Of a stretch of 64,000 nt of DNA, positions 35,063 through 45,522 are shown piece after piece. The notes under the pieces were generated by a model that was not told the origin of the DNA, did no database searches, and worked only from the letters and a program-made list of their open reading frames with translations. The position numbers and the translations under genes were made by a program. Source of the DNA: Alphaproteobacteria bacterium (lineage in GTDB: Bacteria; Pseudomonadota; Alphaproteobacteria; Rhodobacterales; Rhodobacteraceae); contig JAUHVK010000005.1 of the NCBI GenBank assembly GCA_030425145.1, positions 1-64,000 of the forward strand. Reading direction: 5' to 3'. How positions within the stretch are numbered: the stretch's first letter is position 1; each line of letters opens with the position of its first letter.

Positions 35063-35503
35063 ATGAAACAGAAGAAAACTTGGGTCGTTGTGGCAAATGG
35101 CGACAAGGCGCGCCTATTTGATCTGCCAGCACGCAACACTCCACTGGTGCCTTTGGATGATCATGTTTGGAAAGCGCCGGAGATCCATGAATATGCCGAC
35201 ACTCAGGGCATGTCACATTCAAGCGTAGGATCATCGCAACGGCGCATGGCTCCGCGCACTGAGCCCGACGACCAGGCGCTCGACGCATTTGCCCGCGATA
35301 TCAGCGAAAAACTCTCAGCGGCCCGCAAGCGCGAGGAGTTCGAACGTCTGGCGCTTGCCGCCGCGCCGAGGCTCATGGGGTATCTGCGAGAGCATCTGGA
35401 TTCTGACGTCAAAGCGACAATCTGGATGGAGATTGACCGGGACTTTACACACCTTCCGCTGGACGAGCTACGCAAGGTACTTGAGCCACATCTTAACTCG
35501 TAG
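35063..35503 (+). CDS. Host_attach-family protein (archaeo-eukaryotic release-factor-like)
   Basis: A 146-residue soluble protein: KTWVVVANGDKARLFDL at the N-terminus and the conserved tail REEFERLALAAAPRLMGYLREHLD, as in the PF10116 family. That family was named for a role in Rhizobium or Agrobacterium host attachment and was later grouped with bacterial eRF1-like proteins. The ribosome site GGAGAGCGAG precedes the ATG. Its 3' end overlaps the convergent ACP gene by 11 nt. The role here is not readable. Location in the FNR-box island suggests stress physiology. Confidence 0.87.
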   Translation: MKQKKTWVVVANGDKARLFDLPARNTPLVPLDDHVWKAPEIHEYADTQGMSHSSVGSSQRRMAPRTEPDDQALDAFARDISEKLSAARKREEFERLALAAAPRLMGYLREHLDSDVKATIWMEIDRDFTHLPLDELRKVLEPHLNS

Positions 35504-35732
35504 CGCTGCTGAGGTAACGCGCGAGATCGTTGAACGTGCGCATCTGCGGATAGTCGGCCTCGGGCATTGGAATGCCGAACCGTTTGCCAAGCGCGGTAAC
35601 GAGGTTGAGGAAATCCATGGAGTCGATGTCAAATTCTTCCCGCAGGTCCGCGCTACGATCTATGTCTGCCAGTTCCACATCCGGCGCGATCTTGAATAGC
35701 TCTTCGGAGAGGGCAGTTTCCGTTTCGGTCAT
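35493..35732 (-). CDS. Acyl carrier protein
   Basis: A 79-residue helical, acidic carrier with the phosphopantetheine site FDIDSMDFLNL (Ser38). It is not the fatty-acid AcpP, since the DSMD variant and divergent flanks suggest a dedicated carrier. Its ATG overlaps the E2 stop (ATGA), so it is the last gene of the synthetase-E1-E2-ACP operon. It may carry the acyl group generated by the dehydrogenase, which would be an unusual use. No ketosynthase or thioesterase is adjacent. Confidence 0.9.
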   Translation of the reverse strand: MTETETALSEELFKIAPDVELADIDRSADLREEFDIDSMDFLNLVTALGKRFGIPMPEADYPQMRTFNDLARYLSSATS

Positions 35733-37090
35733 AGTTCCTCCGGGGTTTGCAAATTTCTGTCGATGGCGCGCAGAAACAGTGCGCCACGATGGCCATCGCT
35801 GACGCGATGGTCAGCGGCGAGTGTGAAGGTCGCCATGGTTCGGACGGCCAGTTCACCGTTTACCACGGCAGGCCGCGCGCGCGCCGCGCCCATACCCACG
35901 ATGGCAACCTGCGGTGGGTAAATGACGCCAAAGACTGCATCTGTTCCGCGTTCTCCAAGGCTGGTGAGTGTGATGGTTGCATCCGACAACTCGCGTGCGC
36001 GAAAGCGGCCCGCGCGGACACGCTTCGTCAGATCACGCAGGTTGAGCATCAGGTCGTTCAGGCTCAGACTTTCGGCGTCAAATAGCGCAGGAGCGACCAG
36101 CCCGCCGGAGCGTACATTGATGGCAAAGCCGAGGTTCACAGGTTTCGATGGATGAAAGCTGTTATTCGAGTAATGGCCGTTGAACTCAGGGAATTTTGCT
36201 GTCGCTGCGGCAACGGCTTTGGCGCAGACAGCGCCCATGAGCAGGCGATCCGCCGGTTCGCGCTTGGCATTTTCTGTGGCAACGAAGCGCTCGGCGATGG
36301 TCAGGTCGATGTCATGTGACAGGTAGTAATGAGGGATTTCCTTTTTGGAACGCGCCATCGCAGCGGCAATCGCGGTTCGAAAATCGGTCGCGACGCGGCC
36401 TGATTTGGAGGCGTCAATTGCTTCGATATCTCGTCGCGTGATCGTATCCGAAGTGCCCTTGGCAAACGCGCTTACATCGATGCCGCGTTCAGCGGCGAGC
36501 CGTCTGGCTGCGGGTGTGATGCGGGGTCGAACCTGAGAGGTCGCTTCATGCTGAAACGGGACAATCTCGGGCGGGAACTCGGGTTCGATATGCGTGGGGA
36601 TCGGGATTTCCTGAGGCGTATCATTGGGATCGGGCACGGGGGCTTCAGGCAATTCAGGCGGTCCGGGCACAATCTCCGGCTCTACAGGTTTGGGATGAAA
36701 CGGCTCGACTTCCGGTGGTGTCGGAACCGTCTCGGGTGGTGCTTCAGGTTCCTCGGGAATGTCTGGCTCCGTCTCTGGAGGAACAGGGACTGTTTCCGGC
36801 GGTGCCGGTGGCGTTTCGGATGGGGAAGGCTCCTCGGGTGACGGCTCGACTTCCTCTCCTCCACGGATCAGCGCTAGCGGCGCACCTACGGGCACAGTTT
36901 GCCCGATTTCCACCAACCAGCGGTCGAATGTGCCATTTTCATAGACTTCGATCTCGATCACACCTTTCTGTGTCTCCACTGCGCCAATGACATCGCCGGA
37001 CCGCAACGTGTCGCCGGACGCCACGGCCTTTTCGACAAGTGTGCCTGCCTCCATGTCCGAACCAAGCGATGGCATTCGAAACTCGCTCAT
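35729..37090 (-). CDS. Dihydrolipoamide acyltransferase (E2) of a 2-oxoacid dehydrogenase complex
   Basis: A 453-residue protein. One lipoyl domain (about 2-75) has the lipoylated Lys42 in ETQKG. A long Pro/Glu linker (about 80-190) is built on PPET/PEVEP-type repeats. The peripheral-subunit-binding domain (about 190-228) reads [17 protein letters not shown]. The catalytic domain (about 230-453) ends with [15 protein letters not shown], the HxxxDG acyltransferase site. The ATG at 37090 overlaps the E1 stop as ATGA, so the upstream in-frame extension to 37198 is rejected. The acyl group is unknown: acetyl, branched-chain and acetoin types share these motifs. No E3 gene lies in the window. Confidence 0.92.
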   Translation of the reverse strand: MSEFRMPSLGSDMEAGTLVEKAVASGDTLRSGDVIGAVETQKGVIEIEVYENGTFDRWLVEIGQTVPVGAPLALIRGGEEVEPSPEEPSPSETPPAPPETVPVPPETEPDIPEEPEAPPETVPTPPEVEPFHPKPVEPEIVPGPPELPEAPVPDPNDTPQEIPIPTHIEPEFPPEIVPFQHEATSQVRPRITPAARRLAAERGIDVSAFAKGTSDTITRRDIEAIDASKSGRVATDFRTAIAAAMARSKKEIPHYYLSHDIDLTIAERFVATENAKREPADRLLMGAVCAKAVAAATAKFPEFNGHYSNNSFHPSKPVNLGFAINVRSGGLVAPALFDAESLSLNDLMLNLRDLTKRVRAGRFRARELSDATITLTSLGERGTDAVFGVIYPPQVAIVGMGAARARPAVVNGELAVRTMATFTLAADHRVSDGHRGALFLRAIDRNLQTPEEL

Positions 37091-39092
37091 AGCTTGGCAT
37101 CCACCAAGCGGCGCGCGGCTTCGATGATCTTGTCTGTTTGCGGAATTGCGGCCTGTTCCAGATGGCGCGGATAAGGGATCGGCACTTCCTCGCTGCACAC
37201 ACGGGCTAGCGGCGCATCGAGCTCAAAGAACGCATCCTCGGCAAGGCGCATACCGATTTCCGCTGCAATGCTCCCGCTGCGCCAGCCTTCATCGACAATC
37301 AAAGCGCGCCGGGTTTTGGTCACCGATGCAATAACCGTTTCCATGTCGAGTGGACGAAGCGATCTGAGGTCGATCACATCTGAACTGATCTGGTGTTCCT
37401 GCCAGAGCCGCTCAGCCGCGATCAACGTCTTTTGCAGCGAACCGCCATAAGTGATGAGAGAAATGTCATCGCCGACATGCCGCAACATGGCGCGGTCGAT
37501 ATCGACCGGTCCGGCGTTTTCGGCAAGGGAGCCCTCCATGTTGTAGAGCATGACATTTTCAAAGATCAGAACCGGATCTGGGTCCTCAAGCGCGGTCCAT
37601 AGCATCCCGCGTGCGTCTTCGACGGTTGCAGGTGTCAGGACACGTAGTCCGGGAATATGCGCGTACCAGCCTTCCAGACTGTGCGAATGTTGTGCCGCGA
37701 GTTGCTTGCCAGCCCCCGTCGCCATGCGGATCACAAGTGGCACCTCGAACTGGTTGTTGGACATGTGCCTGAGTGTGGCGGCGGTATTGAGGATCTGGTC
37801 GAGCGCGAGAAGCGAGAAATTCACCGTCATCAATTCGACAATCGGGCGCATTCCAGCCATCGCAGCGCCTATTCCGGCACCGGTAAAACCTGATTCTGAA
37901 AGAGGCGTGTCGCGGATGCGGTCCGGGCCAAACTTGTCCAGCAATCCCATGCTGACCGCGTAACACCCTCCATACCGTCCGACATCCTCACCCATCAGAA
38001 ACACGCGCGGGTCTTGGGTCATTGCGGCGTCAATCGCTTCGCGTGTCGCGTCACGGTACGTGATAGTGCGCATTTTCTCCGCCAGCGCAGGCGGTGGAGG
38101 TGGAGGCGGGCGCTCCGGCGACGTGACGTAGCGCGTCAAGGTCTCAACCGGTTCGTCATTGCCCGCCTCGGCAAACGCAACCGCCTCTGCGATTTCGGCG
38201 TCGACCTCTGCCGTCAGTTCGTCGATTTCGGACTGATGCAAAAGGCCGTTCTCGGTGAGCCATGACTGGAACCGGACAACCGGCCCCTTCTCCCGCCATT
38301 GGGCAACTTCCTCCTTTGAACGGTAAAGCTGTGCATCGAACATGGAGTGGGGGCGGAAGCGATAGGTCTTACACTCCAAAAAATACGGCTCGCCGGTTTT
38401 GGCGATGTGGGAAAGGGCCTTGCGGGCGGCGGCTTCGACCGCGACAACATCCATCCCATCCACCGATACCGCAGCCATGCCATAGCTTGCCGCTTTCGCG
38501 GTTATATCGGTTTCGCTTTCCGTCAGGTCCAATGCCGACCCCATTGCGTAACCGTTGTTTTCGCAAACAAACAGCACAGGCAGTCGCCAAAGGGCCGCCA
38601 GGTTCATGCTTTCGTGAAACTCGCCTTCCGCAACAGCGCCTTCGCCAAAGAAACACGCGGTCACGTGACCGCTTTCCTCCATCCGGTCGGCCAGCCCAAG
38701 CCCAACCGCCATCGGCAAACCGCCGCCAACAATGGCATTTCCGCCATAGAAATTGTGCTTGTCGCTGAACAGATGCATCGAGCCGCCGCGCCCGCCGGCG
38801 CAGCCTTCCACCTTGCCAAACATCTCAGCCAGAACGGCCCCCATCGGGATGCCTCGGGCCAGCGCGTGACCATGCTCGCGATAGGTCGCAACAACCCGAT
38901 CAGCAGGCCCTAGAAGCGGTATAATTCCAGCCGCGATGGCCTCTTCCCCGTCATAGAGATGCAGAAACCCACGGATTTTTTCTTTGGTGTAAAGCTCGGC
39001 GCATTTTGCCTCGAACCGCCGGATGCGAACCATCTCTTTCAACTGCGCGCGCACATGGGCATGATCAAGGCGGGGTTTGACGCTTGTCGGTG

Positions 39093-39096
<4 letters not shown>
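37087..39096 (-). CDS. Fused E1 alpha-beta subunit of a 2-oxoacid dehydrogenase
   Basis: A 669-residue thiamine-diphosphate enzyme in which the two usual E1 chains are joined. The alpha part (about 1-325) contains [21 protein letters not shown] and the ThDP-binding segment [22 protein letters not shown]...[11 protein letters not shown] Pro-run linker ([16 protein letters not shown]) leads to the beta part (about 345-669), with [26 protein letters not shown] and [21 protein letters not shown]. The ThDP motif has GEG instead of the common GDG. It decarboxylates a 2-oxoacid and acylates the E2 lipoyl group. The start overlaps the upstream synthetase stop (ATGA). Confidence 0.93.
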
Positions 39097-40838
<1,742 letters not shown>

Positions 40839-41009
40839 CTGGAAACCTGAAGTCGCTCCGTTTTTGGGACATTAGCGGAGGACGAGATATCCGGGATGAC
40901 ATACGTCAATTGCCGATCAAATGGCGTAGCCCGACAACGAAGCGCCATGTGGCAGTCTTCAATACTCAAAGAACATCAGACGCCTGCCCTTTCGTTCAAT
41001 CTGCCACGA

Positions 41010-41197
41010 GCGACCGATGCCAAAATCGTCGTGAACTGGCCAGTTGGCCGCGTAACCGAAGGCATCGACGCGCATATCGACGACCTCAAGGCCTTTTTCA
41101 CCTTCGCGCCCGATCGGATCGAACAGCACCCGATCCGATCGGGCGCTGACATGGTCGTGACAGGACCAGACGCGCTCGCCTTCAGGGCGCGAAGCGA
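41010..41197 (+). pseudogene. Possible remnant of a SnoaL-like (NTF2-fold) protein gene
   Basis: The 340-base gap between the synthetase and LysR genes has no intact gene. One plus-strand frame reads NWPVGRVTEGIDAHIDDLKAFFTFAPD, then RIEQHPIRSG and ADMVVTGP. This looks like the middle of an ester-cyclase/SnoaL-type NTF2-fold protein with small deletions, cut off where the LysR 3' end begins. The call is made from memory of the family and could be chance. Confidence 0.33.
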
Positions 41198-42081
41198 AAG
41201 GTTGCCGCCCGGGCCTGGATCCTGTCTCGGATATAGGCTGCCACCCGCCGAATCCTCGGGTTGTCGCGATCGTCCTCGCCGTACAGGAGCCAATAGCCAC
41301 GGGTGAAGGCGATCTCTTCGGGCAGAACCGTGACCAGCCCGCGCCCCGATGCCATGAAGCACGGCAGGACTCCTAGGCCGGCCCCGGCCAGCACCGCGTC
41401 GAGTTGGGCCTGAACCGTGGCGGCCTTGTAGCGGGTGGTGATCCCGGCGTGGATCAGGCGGTTGAAATCGAGTTCACGGGTGTAGAGCAGCTCGTCGACA
41501 TATCCGACGAAGGGCAGGCCCGCGAGCGCCTCGCGGGTGTCCGGCAGGCCGCGGTTCGTCAGGAATTCCGGTGCCGCGTAGAGACGTAGATCATAATCGC
41601 AGAGGCGCTGCATCACCAACCGCCCGGTCTTCGGCCGATCGAGGCTCACCGCGATATCCACGTCGCGGTTCCACAGCTTGTGACTGATTGGAACCGGCAC
41701 CAGCTCGATCGTCAGGTCAGGTTCCTCGGCGCACAGCCCGGGCAAAACCCTTGACAGCACCGCGTTGCCGAACCCGTCCGGCGCGCCCACCCGCACTTTT
41801 CCGCTCAGCCTGCCGGCTCGCTGAAACAGGTCGCAGATCGTTTCGGCGCGCGCCTCCATCTCCTCTGCCAAGGGGATCAGCGCCGCGCCGGCCTCTGTCG
41901 GGACAAGCCCGTCGCTGCCGGGTTCAAAGAGCCGGTTCTGCAGTCTCGCTTCAATCCGGGCGATATGGCGCGCGACGGTGGTGTGGCTCACACCGAGCCG
42001 CTTGCCAGCCCGACTCATGCGGCCGGCGCGCACGGTTGCCAGGAAGTATCGAATGTCGTTCCAGTCGAGTGTGTAAGGCAT
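41182..42081 (-). CDS. LysR-family transcription regulator
   Basis: A 299-residue regulator: N-terminal winged helix (WNDIRYFLATVRAGRMSRAGKRLGVSHTTVARHIARIEARLQNRLFE, residues about 6-52) and a periplasmic-binding-protein-like effector domain (about 90-290). GGAGGTG precedes the ATG at 42081. The frame stays open far upstream across the divergent gene, but that part is antisense shadow. It is divergent from a GMC oxidoreductase gene with a 120-nt shared promoter and probably controls it. The inducer is unknown. The pair looks more GC-rich than its surroundings. Confidence 0.93.
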   Translation of the reverse strand: MPYTLDWNDIRYFLATVRAGRMSRAGKRLGVSHTTVARHIARIEARLQNRLFEPGSDGLVPTEAGAALIPLAEEMEARAETICDLFQRAGRLSGKVRVGAPDGFGNAVLSRVLPGLCAEEPDLTIELVPVPISHKLWNRDVDIAVSLDRPKTGRLVMQRLCDYDLRLYAAPEFLTNRGLPDTREALAGLPFVGYVDELLYTRELDFNRLIHAGITTRYKAATVQAQLDAVLAGAGLGVLPCFMASGRGLVTVLPEEIAFTRGYWLLYGEDDRDNPRIRRVAAYIRDRIQARAATFRFAP

Positions 42082-42106
42082 CTGCACCTCCAGTCTCCGG
42101 ATCATC

Positions 42107-42135
42107 TTGCACGAATTTAGACACGGGATGTGCAA
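42107..42135. promoter_or_regulatory. Candidate LysR operator
   Basis: An inverted repeat TTGCAC (42107-42112) and GTGCAA (42130-42135) with a 17-nt spacer lies in the middle of the 120-nt LysR/GMC intergenic region. LysR sites are usually imperfect dyads of this overall size, so it is the best candidate operator seen. Confidence 0.5.
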
Positions 42136-42201
42136 TTTTGTCAGTTTCCTGCGCCGGTGCCTACCCGCAGAATGGCCGAAGCGGAAACTGGGAGCGGCGA
42201 A

Positions 42202-43809
42202 ATGCAGGACTTTGGAACCTATGACTACGTGATTGTCGGGGCGGGCAGCGCTGGTTGTGTCCTGGCCAACCGGCTGAGCGAAAACCCGAAAACCCGCGTG
42301 CTGTTGCTCGAGGCCGGCGGCAAGGACAATTACCACTGGATCCATATCCCGGTCGGCTACCTCTACTGCATCGGCAACCCGCGCACCGACTGGGGCTACA
42401 AGACCCAAGCCTGCGACGGACTCGGCGGGCGTGAACTTCTCTACCCGCGCGGCCGCGTACTCGGAGGCTGTTCCTCGATCAACGGTATGCTCTACCTGCG
42501 CGGCCAGGCTGCCGACTACGACGGCTGGCGCCAGATGGGGCTCGCTGGCTGGGGGTGGGACGACGTGCTGCCCTATTTCCGGAAATCGGAGGACTATTTC
42601 GGCGGCGCCGATGAGATGCACGGGACGGGCGGCGAGTGGCGGGTCGAGGAGGCGCGGGTGCGATGGGAGATCCTCGATGCCTGGGCCGCAGCCGCGATCG
42701 AGGCGGGCATACCGCCGAGCGCCGACTTCAACCGGGGGGACAATCACGGCGTGGGATACTTCAAGGTCAACCAGCGCAAGGGCTGGCGCTGGAGCACGGC
42801 GAAAGGGTTTCTGCGGCCGGCGCGCAATCGTGCAAATCTCACAGTGTTGACCCACGCCCAGGCCGAGCGCGTGCTGTTCTCGGGCCGCCGGGCCACAGGC
42901 GTGCAGCTCCGACGCAACGGCGCACCGGGCCAGGCGATGGCGTCGGCCGAGGTGATCCTGGCGTCCGGCGCGATCGGCTCGCCACAACTTCTGCAACTCT
43001 CCGGAATCGGGCCGGGCGCCCATCTGCAGAGCCTCGGCATTGAGGTATTGCACGATCAACCCGGCGTCGGTGCCAACCTCCAGGATCACCTGCAGATCCG
43101 TTGCGCCTACAAGGTGACAAATGCCAAGACCCTCAACACCATGGCCAACTCGCTCTTCGGCAAGGCAAAGATTGGTTTGGAGTACCTGGCAAATCGCTCC
43201 GGCCCGATGGCGGCGGCGCCGAGTCAGCTCGGGGCCTTCGCCCACTCTTCCCCCGATATCGCCACACCCGATCTTGAATACCATGTCCAGCCGGTCACGC
43301 TCGACGCCTTCGGCCAGCCGCCGCACGATTTCCCCGCCATTACTGCGAGCGTCTGCAATCTGCGCCCGGAGAGCCGCGGACACGTCCGGATCACCTCGCG
43401 CGATCCGATGGTGCATCCCGAGATCCAGCCCAACTACCTCTCGACCGAGGGTGACCGCGCCGTCGCCGCCCGGGCGATCCGTCTCACCCGCAAGATCATG
43501 GCCCAGCCGGCGCTCGTCCGCTTCGCTCCGGAAGAATTCAAACCCGGGCCGCAGTACAGTACCGATGCCGAGCTCGCCATCGGCGCGGGCCAGGTCGGCA
43601 CGACGATCTTCCACCCCGTCGGCACCGCCCGCATGGGGACCGACCCGCAGGCCGTGGTCGACGGCGAGCTTCGAGTGAACGGGGTCACCGGCCTGCGCGT
43701 GGTCGATGCCTCGGTGATGCCGCGGATCACCTCAGGCAACACCAATTCGCCAACCATCATGATCGCCGAGAAAGCCGCCGACATGATCCGAGGGAAAGTG
43801 CCGGCATGA
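42202..43809 (+). CDS. GMC-family FAD oxidoreductase (choline dehydrogenase-like)
   Basis: A 535-residue flavoenzyme: FAD-binding YDYVIVGAGSAGCVLANRLSE (residues about 6-26), LYPRGRVLGGCSSINGMLYLRG (GMC signature 1), ASGAIGSPQLLQLSGIGPG (signature 2), and the C-terminal active site TIFHPVGTARMG (His) with TSGNTNSPTIM (Asn). It oxidises an alcohol to an aldehyde. Choline is only one possibility, since no betB or choline transporter is adjacent. The ATG at 42202 follows GGGAG. In-frame ATGs further upstream (42130, 42172) lack such a site. Confidence 0.92.
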   Translation: MQDFGTYDYVIVGAGSAGCVLANRLSENPKTRVLLLEAGGKDNYHWIHIPVGYLYCIGNPRTDWGYKTQACDGLGGRELLYPRGRVLGGCSSINGMLYLRGQAADYDGWRQMGLAGWGWDDVLPYFRKSEDYFGGADEMHGTGGEWRVEEARVRWEILDAWAAAAIEAGIPPSADFNRGDNHGVGYFKVNQRKGWRWSTAKGFLRPARNRANLTVLTHAQAERVLFSGRRATGVQLRRNGAPGQAMASAEVILASGAIGSPQLLQLSGIGPGAHLQSLGIEVLHDQPGVGANLQDHLQIRCAYKVTNAKTLNTMANSLFGKAKIGLEYLANRSGPMAAAPSQLGAFAHSSPDIATPDLEYHVQPVTLDAFGQPPHDFPAITASVCNLRPESRGHVRITSRDPMVHPEIQPNYLSTEGDRAVAARAIRLTRKIMAQPALVRFAPEEFKPGPQYSTDAELAIGAGQVGTTIFHPVGTARMGTDPQAVVDGELRVNGVTGLRVVDASVMPRITSGNTNSPTIMIAEKAADMIRGKVPA

Positions 43810-44104
43810 GGTGAAAATCCGTTGGGAACTCGGACGCATGCAGGGTGTATCCACCCCACCTTTTAGCTGCGTCTGCGAACAAATGATGCAACAGCAATGG
43901 CTGTGGTCGCACAAGTCCGGTTTGTCCCGCAGTGCCGGCCTTCAAGGTTCCTCATTTTTCGCGCACGCGGCGAATGGCGGGGTCAGTGACGCCACGATGC
44001 AGAGGAATGGCGACATACCGAAGGTCCACAGTGGGCGGGCCTCATACAGGTGAGTTCACCAACTCTTCTTGCGAAGCTGTGGTCATCATGGCGAACGCCA
44101 GTTT

Positions 44105-45076
44105 TCAGTCTGGAAGTATGACGACGATCCCGGTCTTCTGCTCAGTTTCGACATAGCGGAACGCATCTACAATGTCTTCGAGGGCGTAGTACCTGTCGAA
44201 GACCCCCCGGTATTCGCCGCGTGCCATCAGTTCGGCGAGATGGCGAATGAAGCCCGGCGCATTCTCTGGGAAAGGAATGCGTACGCGGCGGCTGCCGGTG
44301 ATCCCAAACCATGTGCTAAGTACGATATTGGACCAGCCCGGACCCAGATCCGTCGCGGAAAACACCCCATCCTTGTTCAGCAAGGGTCGGCAGGCTCGCC
44401 AAGATGTCTTTCCAACGGCATCGAAAACAAGGTCAAACCTCTCTCCGATTTTCGTGAAATCCTCGGTCTCGTAGTTTACGATGTGATCAGCGCCGAGGTT
44501 TTTGGCCAGCTCGAGATGCCGCGTGCCCACAACGGCCACCACAAAAGCCCCTCTGGCTTTGGCAAGCTGGACCGCGGCTGTCCCGATTGCTCCGGAGGCT
44601 CCATAAATTAGGCACCTATCGCCCTTGGAAAGCATGTCGGTCGTTCCGCTGGCATACCAGGCACCTTCCCCAACGACGGCCTGATCGAACGGAAGAATGT
44701 CGGGAATGTGCGCAATCGCACCATCAGCCGGAATGCAGAGATACTCGGCATGTGCCCCAAAATTCTCGGGAGAGATCCCAAAAACCCGGTCACCTACTTT
44801 GAAACTCGAGACGCCATCACCAACGGCATCGACGACGCCCGCGAAATCCATCCCGAGCGTTTGCATCTTCGGCTTGAGAAGCCCGGTCATCAAGCGGGCG
44901 AAGAACGGGTGCCCGCGTAACGTGGCTGTGTCCGTTCTGCCGACAGTTGCCACATGCACTTCCAGCCTGACCTCGCCTGCCGATGGCTCCGGTACCGCCA
45001 CTCGACGGATCGACTGGATTTCGGGAGGCCCATAGCGGTCAATAACCGCGGCTTTCATGGTTTTGCGGTTTTTCAT
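44105..45076 (-). CDS. MDR-superfamily NAD(P)-dependent reductase (quinone oxidoreductase-like)
   Basis: A 323-residue medium-chain dehydrogenase/reductase: GroES-like N-terminal domain (MKAAVIDRYGPPEIQSIRRVAVPEP, about 7-125) and Rossmann domain with LIYGASGAIGTAAVQLAKARGAFVVAV near residue 155. The zinc-ligand Cys cluster of alcohol dehydrogenases is absent, so it should be a zinc-independent NADPH reductase of quinones or enoyl compounds. The start at 45076 has no clear ribosome site, and ATG 45058 is equally possible. It is divergent from the small 2TM-protein operon. Confidence 0.9.
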   Translation of the reverse strand: MKNRKTMKAAVIDRYGPPEIQSIRRVAVPEPSAGEVRLEVHVATVGRTDTATLRGHPFFARLMTGLLKPKMQTLGMDFAGVVDAVGDGVSSFKVGDRVFGISPENFGAHAEYLCIPADGAIAHIPDILPFDQAVVGEGAWYASGTTDMLSKGDRCLIYGASGAIGTAAVQLAKARGAFVVAVVGTRHLELAKNLGADHIVNYETEDFTKIGERFDLVFDAVGKTSWRACRPLLNKDGVFSATDLGPGWSNIVLSTWFGITGSRRVRIPFPENAPGFIRHLAELMARGEYRGVFDRYYALEDIVDAFRYVETEQKTGIVVILPD

Positions 45077-45218
45077 GGTGCAAGTGTATCAGGATCCGCC
45101 CTCATACCCGAGAGTATCCTAGCCGTTTCGACGCCGGCCTTGATTTTCCTCAATTCGCCCGTCCGCATCTTGGCCCAGACTAGGCTATCTACACCAAGAG
45201 CGATGGAGGGACCGGAAC

Positions 45219-45509
45219 ATGAAACATCCGGATGGCCATCAGATGGCTGGCGGCCGCGCAAAGGCGAGACGTGAGTTCTTCGTTCATGCCGTCGTTTACG
45301 TCGCGGTCATAATGCTTCTGATCTTGATCAATCTCACAACTCGGCCCGGAACATTGTGGTTCATCTGGCCGCTGCTCGGTTGGGGTCTTGCGGTCGCGTT
45401 GCATTTTGCACGGGTATTCCTGCTGCCTGATGAGACGCAAACTGCTGGTCCATCGGCCAGCTGGACGTCGCAATGGGCTGACCACAACCGAAGCGGCACA
45501 CCGCGATAG
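45219..45509 (+). CDS. Small 2TM-domain membrane protein
   Basis: A 96-residue protein with a basic N-terminus (GGRAKARREFFVHAVVYVAVIMLLILINL) and a second helix (TLWFIWPLLGWGLAVALHFARVFLL), the pattern of the 2TM family often attached to histidine kinases or found alone. GGAGGGACC precedes the ATG. It lies 13 nt upstream of the saccharopine-dehydrogenase-like gene and is likely its leader gene in the operon. No function is known. Confidence 0.82.
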   Translation: MKHPDGHQMAGGRAKARREFFVHAVVYVAVIMLLILINLTTRPGTLWFIWPLLGWGLAVALHFARVFLLPDETQTAGPSASWTSQWADHNRSGTPR

Positions 45510-45522
45510 CGGAAGGCGGGTC

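Noticed and set aside
42082-43614. Upstream continuation of the LysR frame for about 510 codons
   Set aside because: It runs antisense through the GMC oxidoreductase. The LysR N-terminus and ribosome site at 42081 are clear.
43810-44104. Search for a gene in the gap between the GMC and MDR genes
   Set aside because: Only a weak 80-codon frame without coding character. Nothing to report.
45324-45337. TTGATCAATCTCAC as another FNR box
   Set aside because: The right half is wrong (CTCAC) and it lies inside the 2TM-protein coding sequence.
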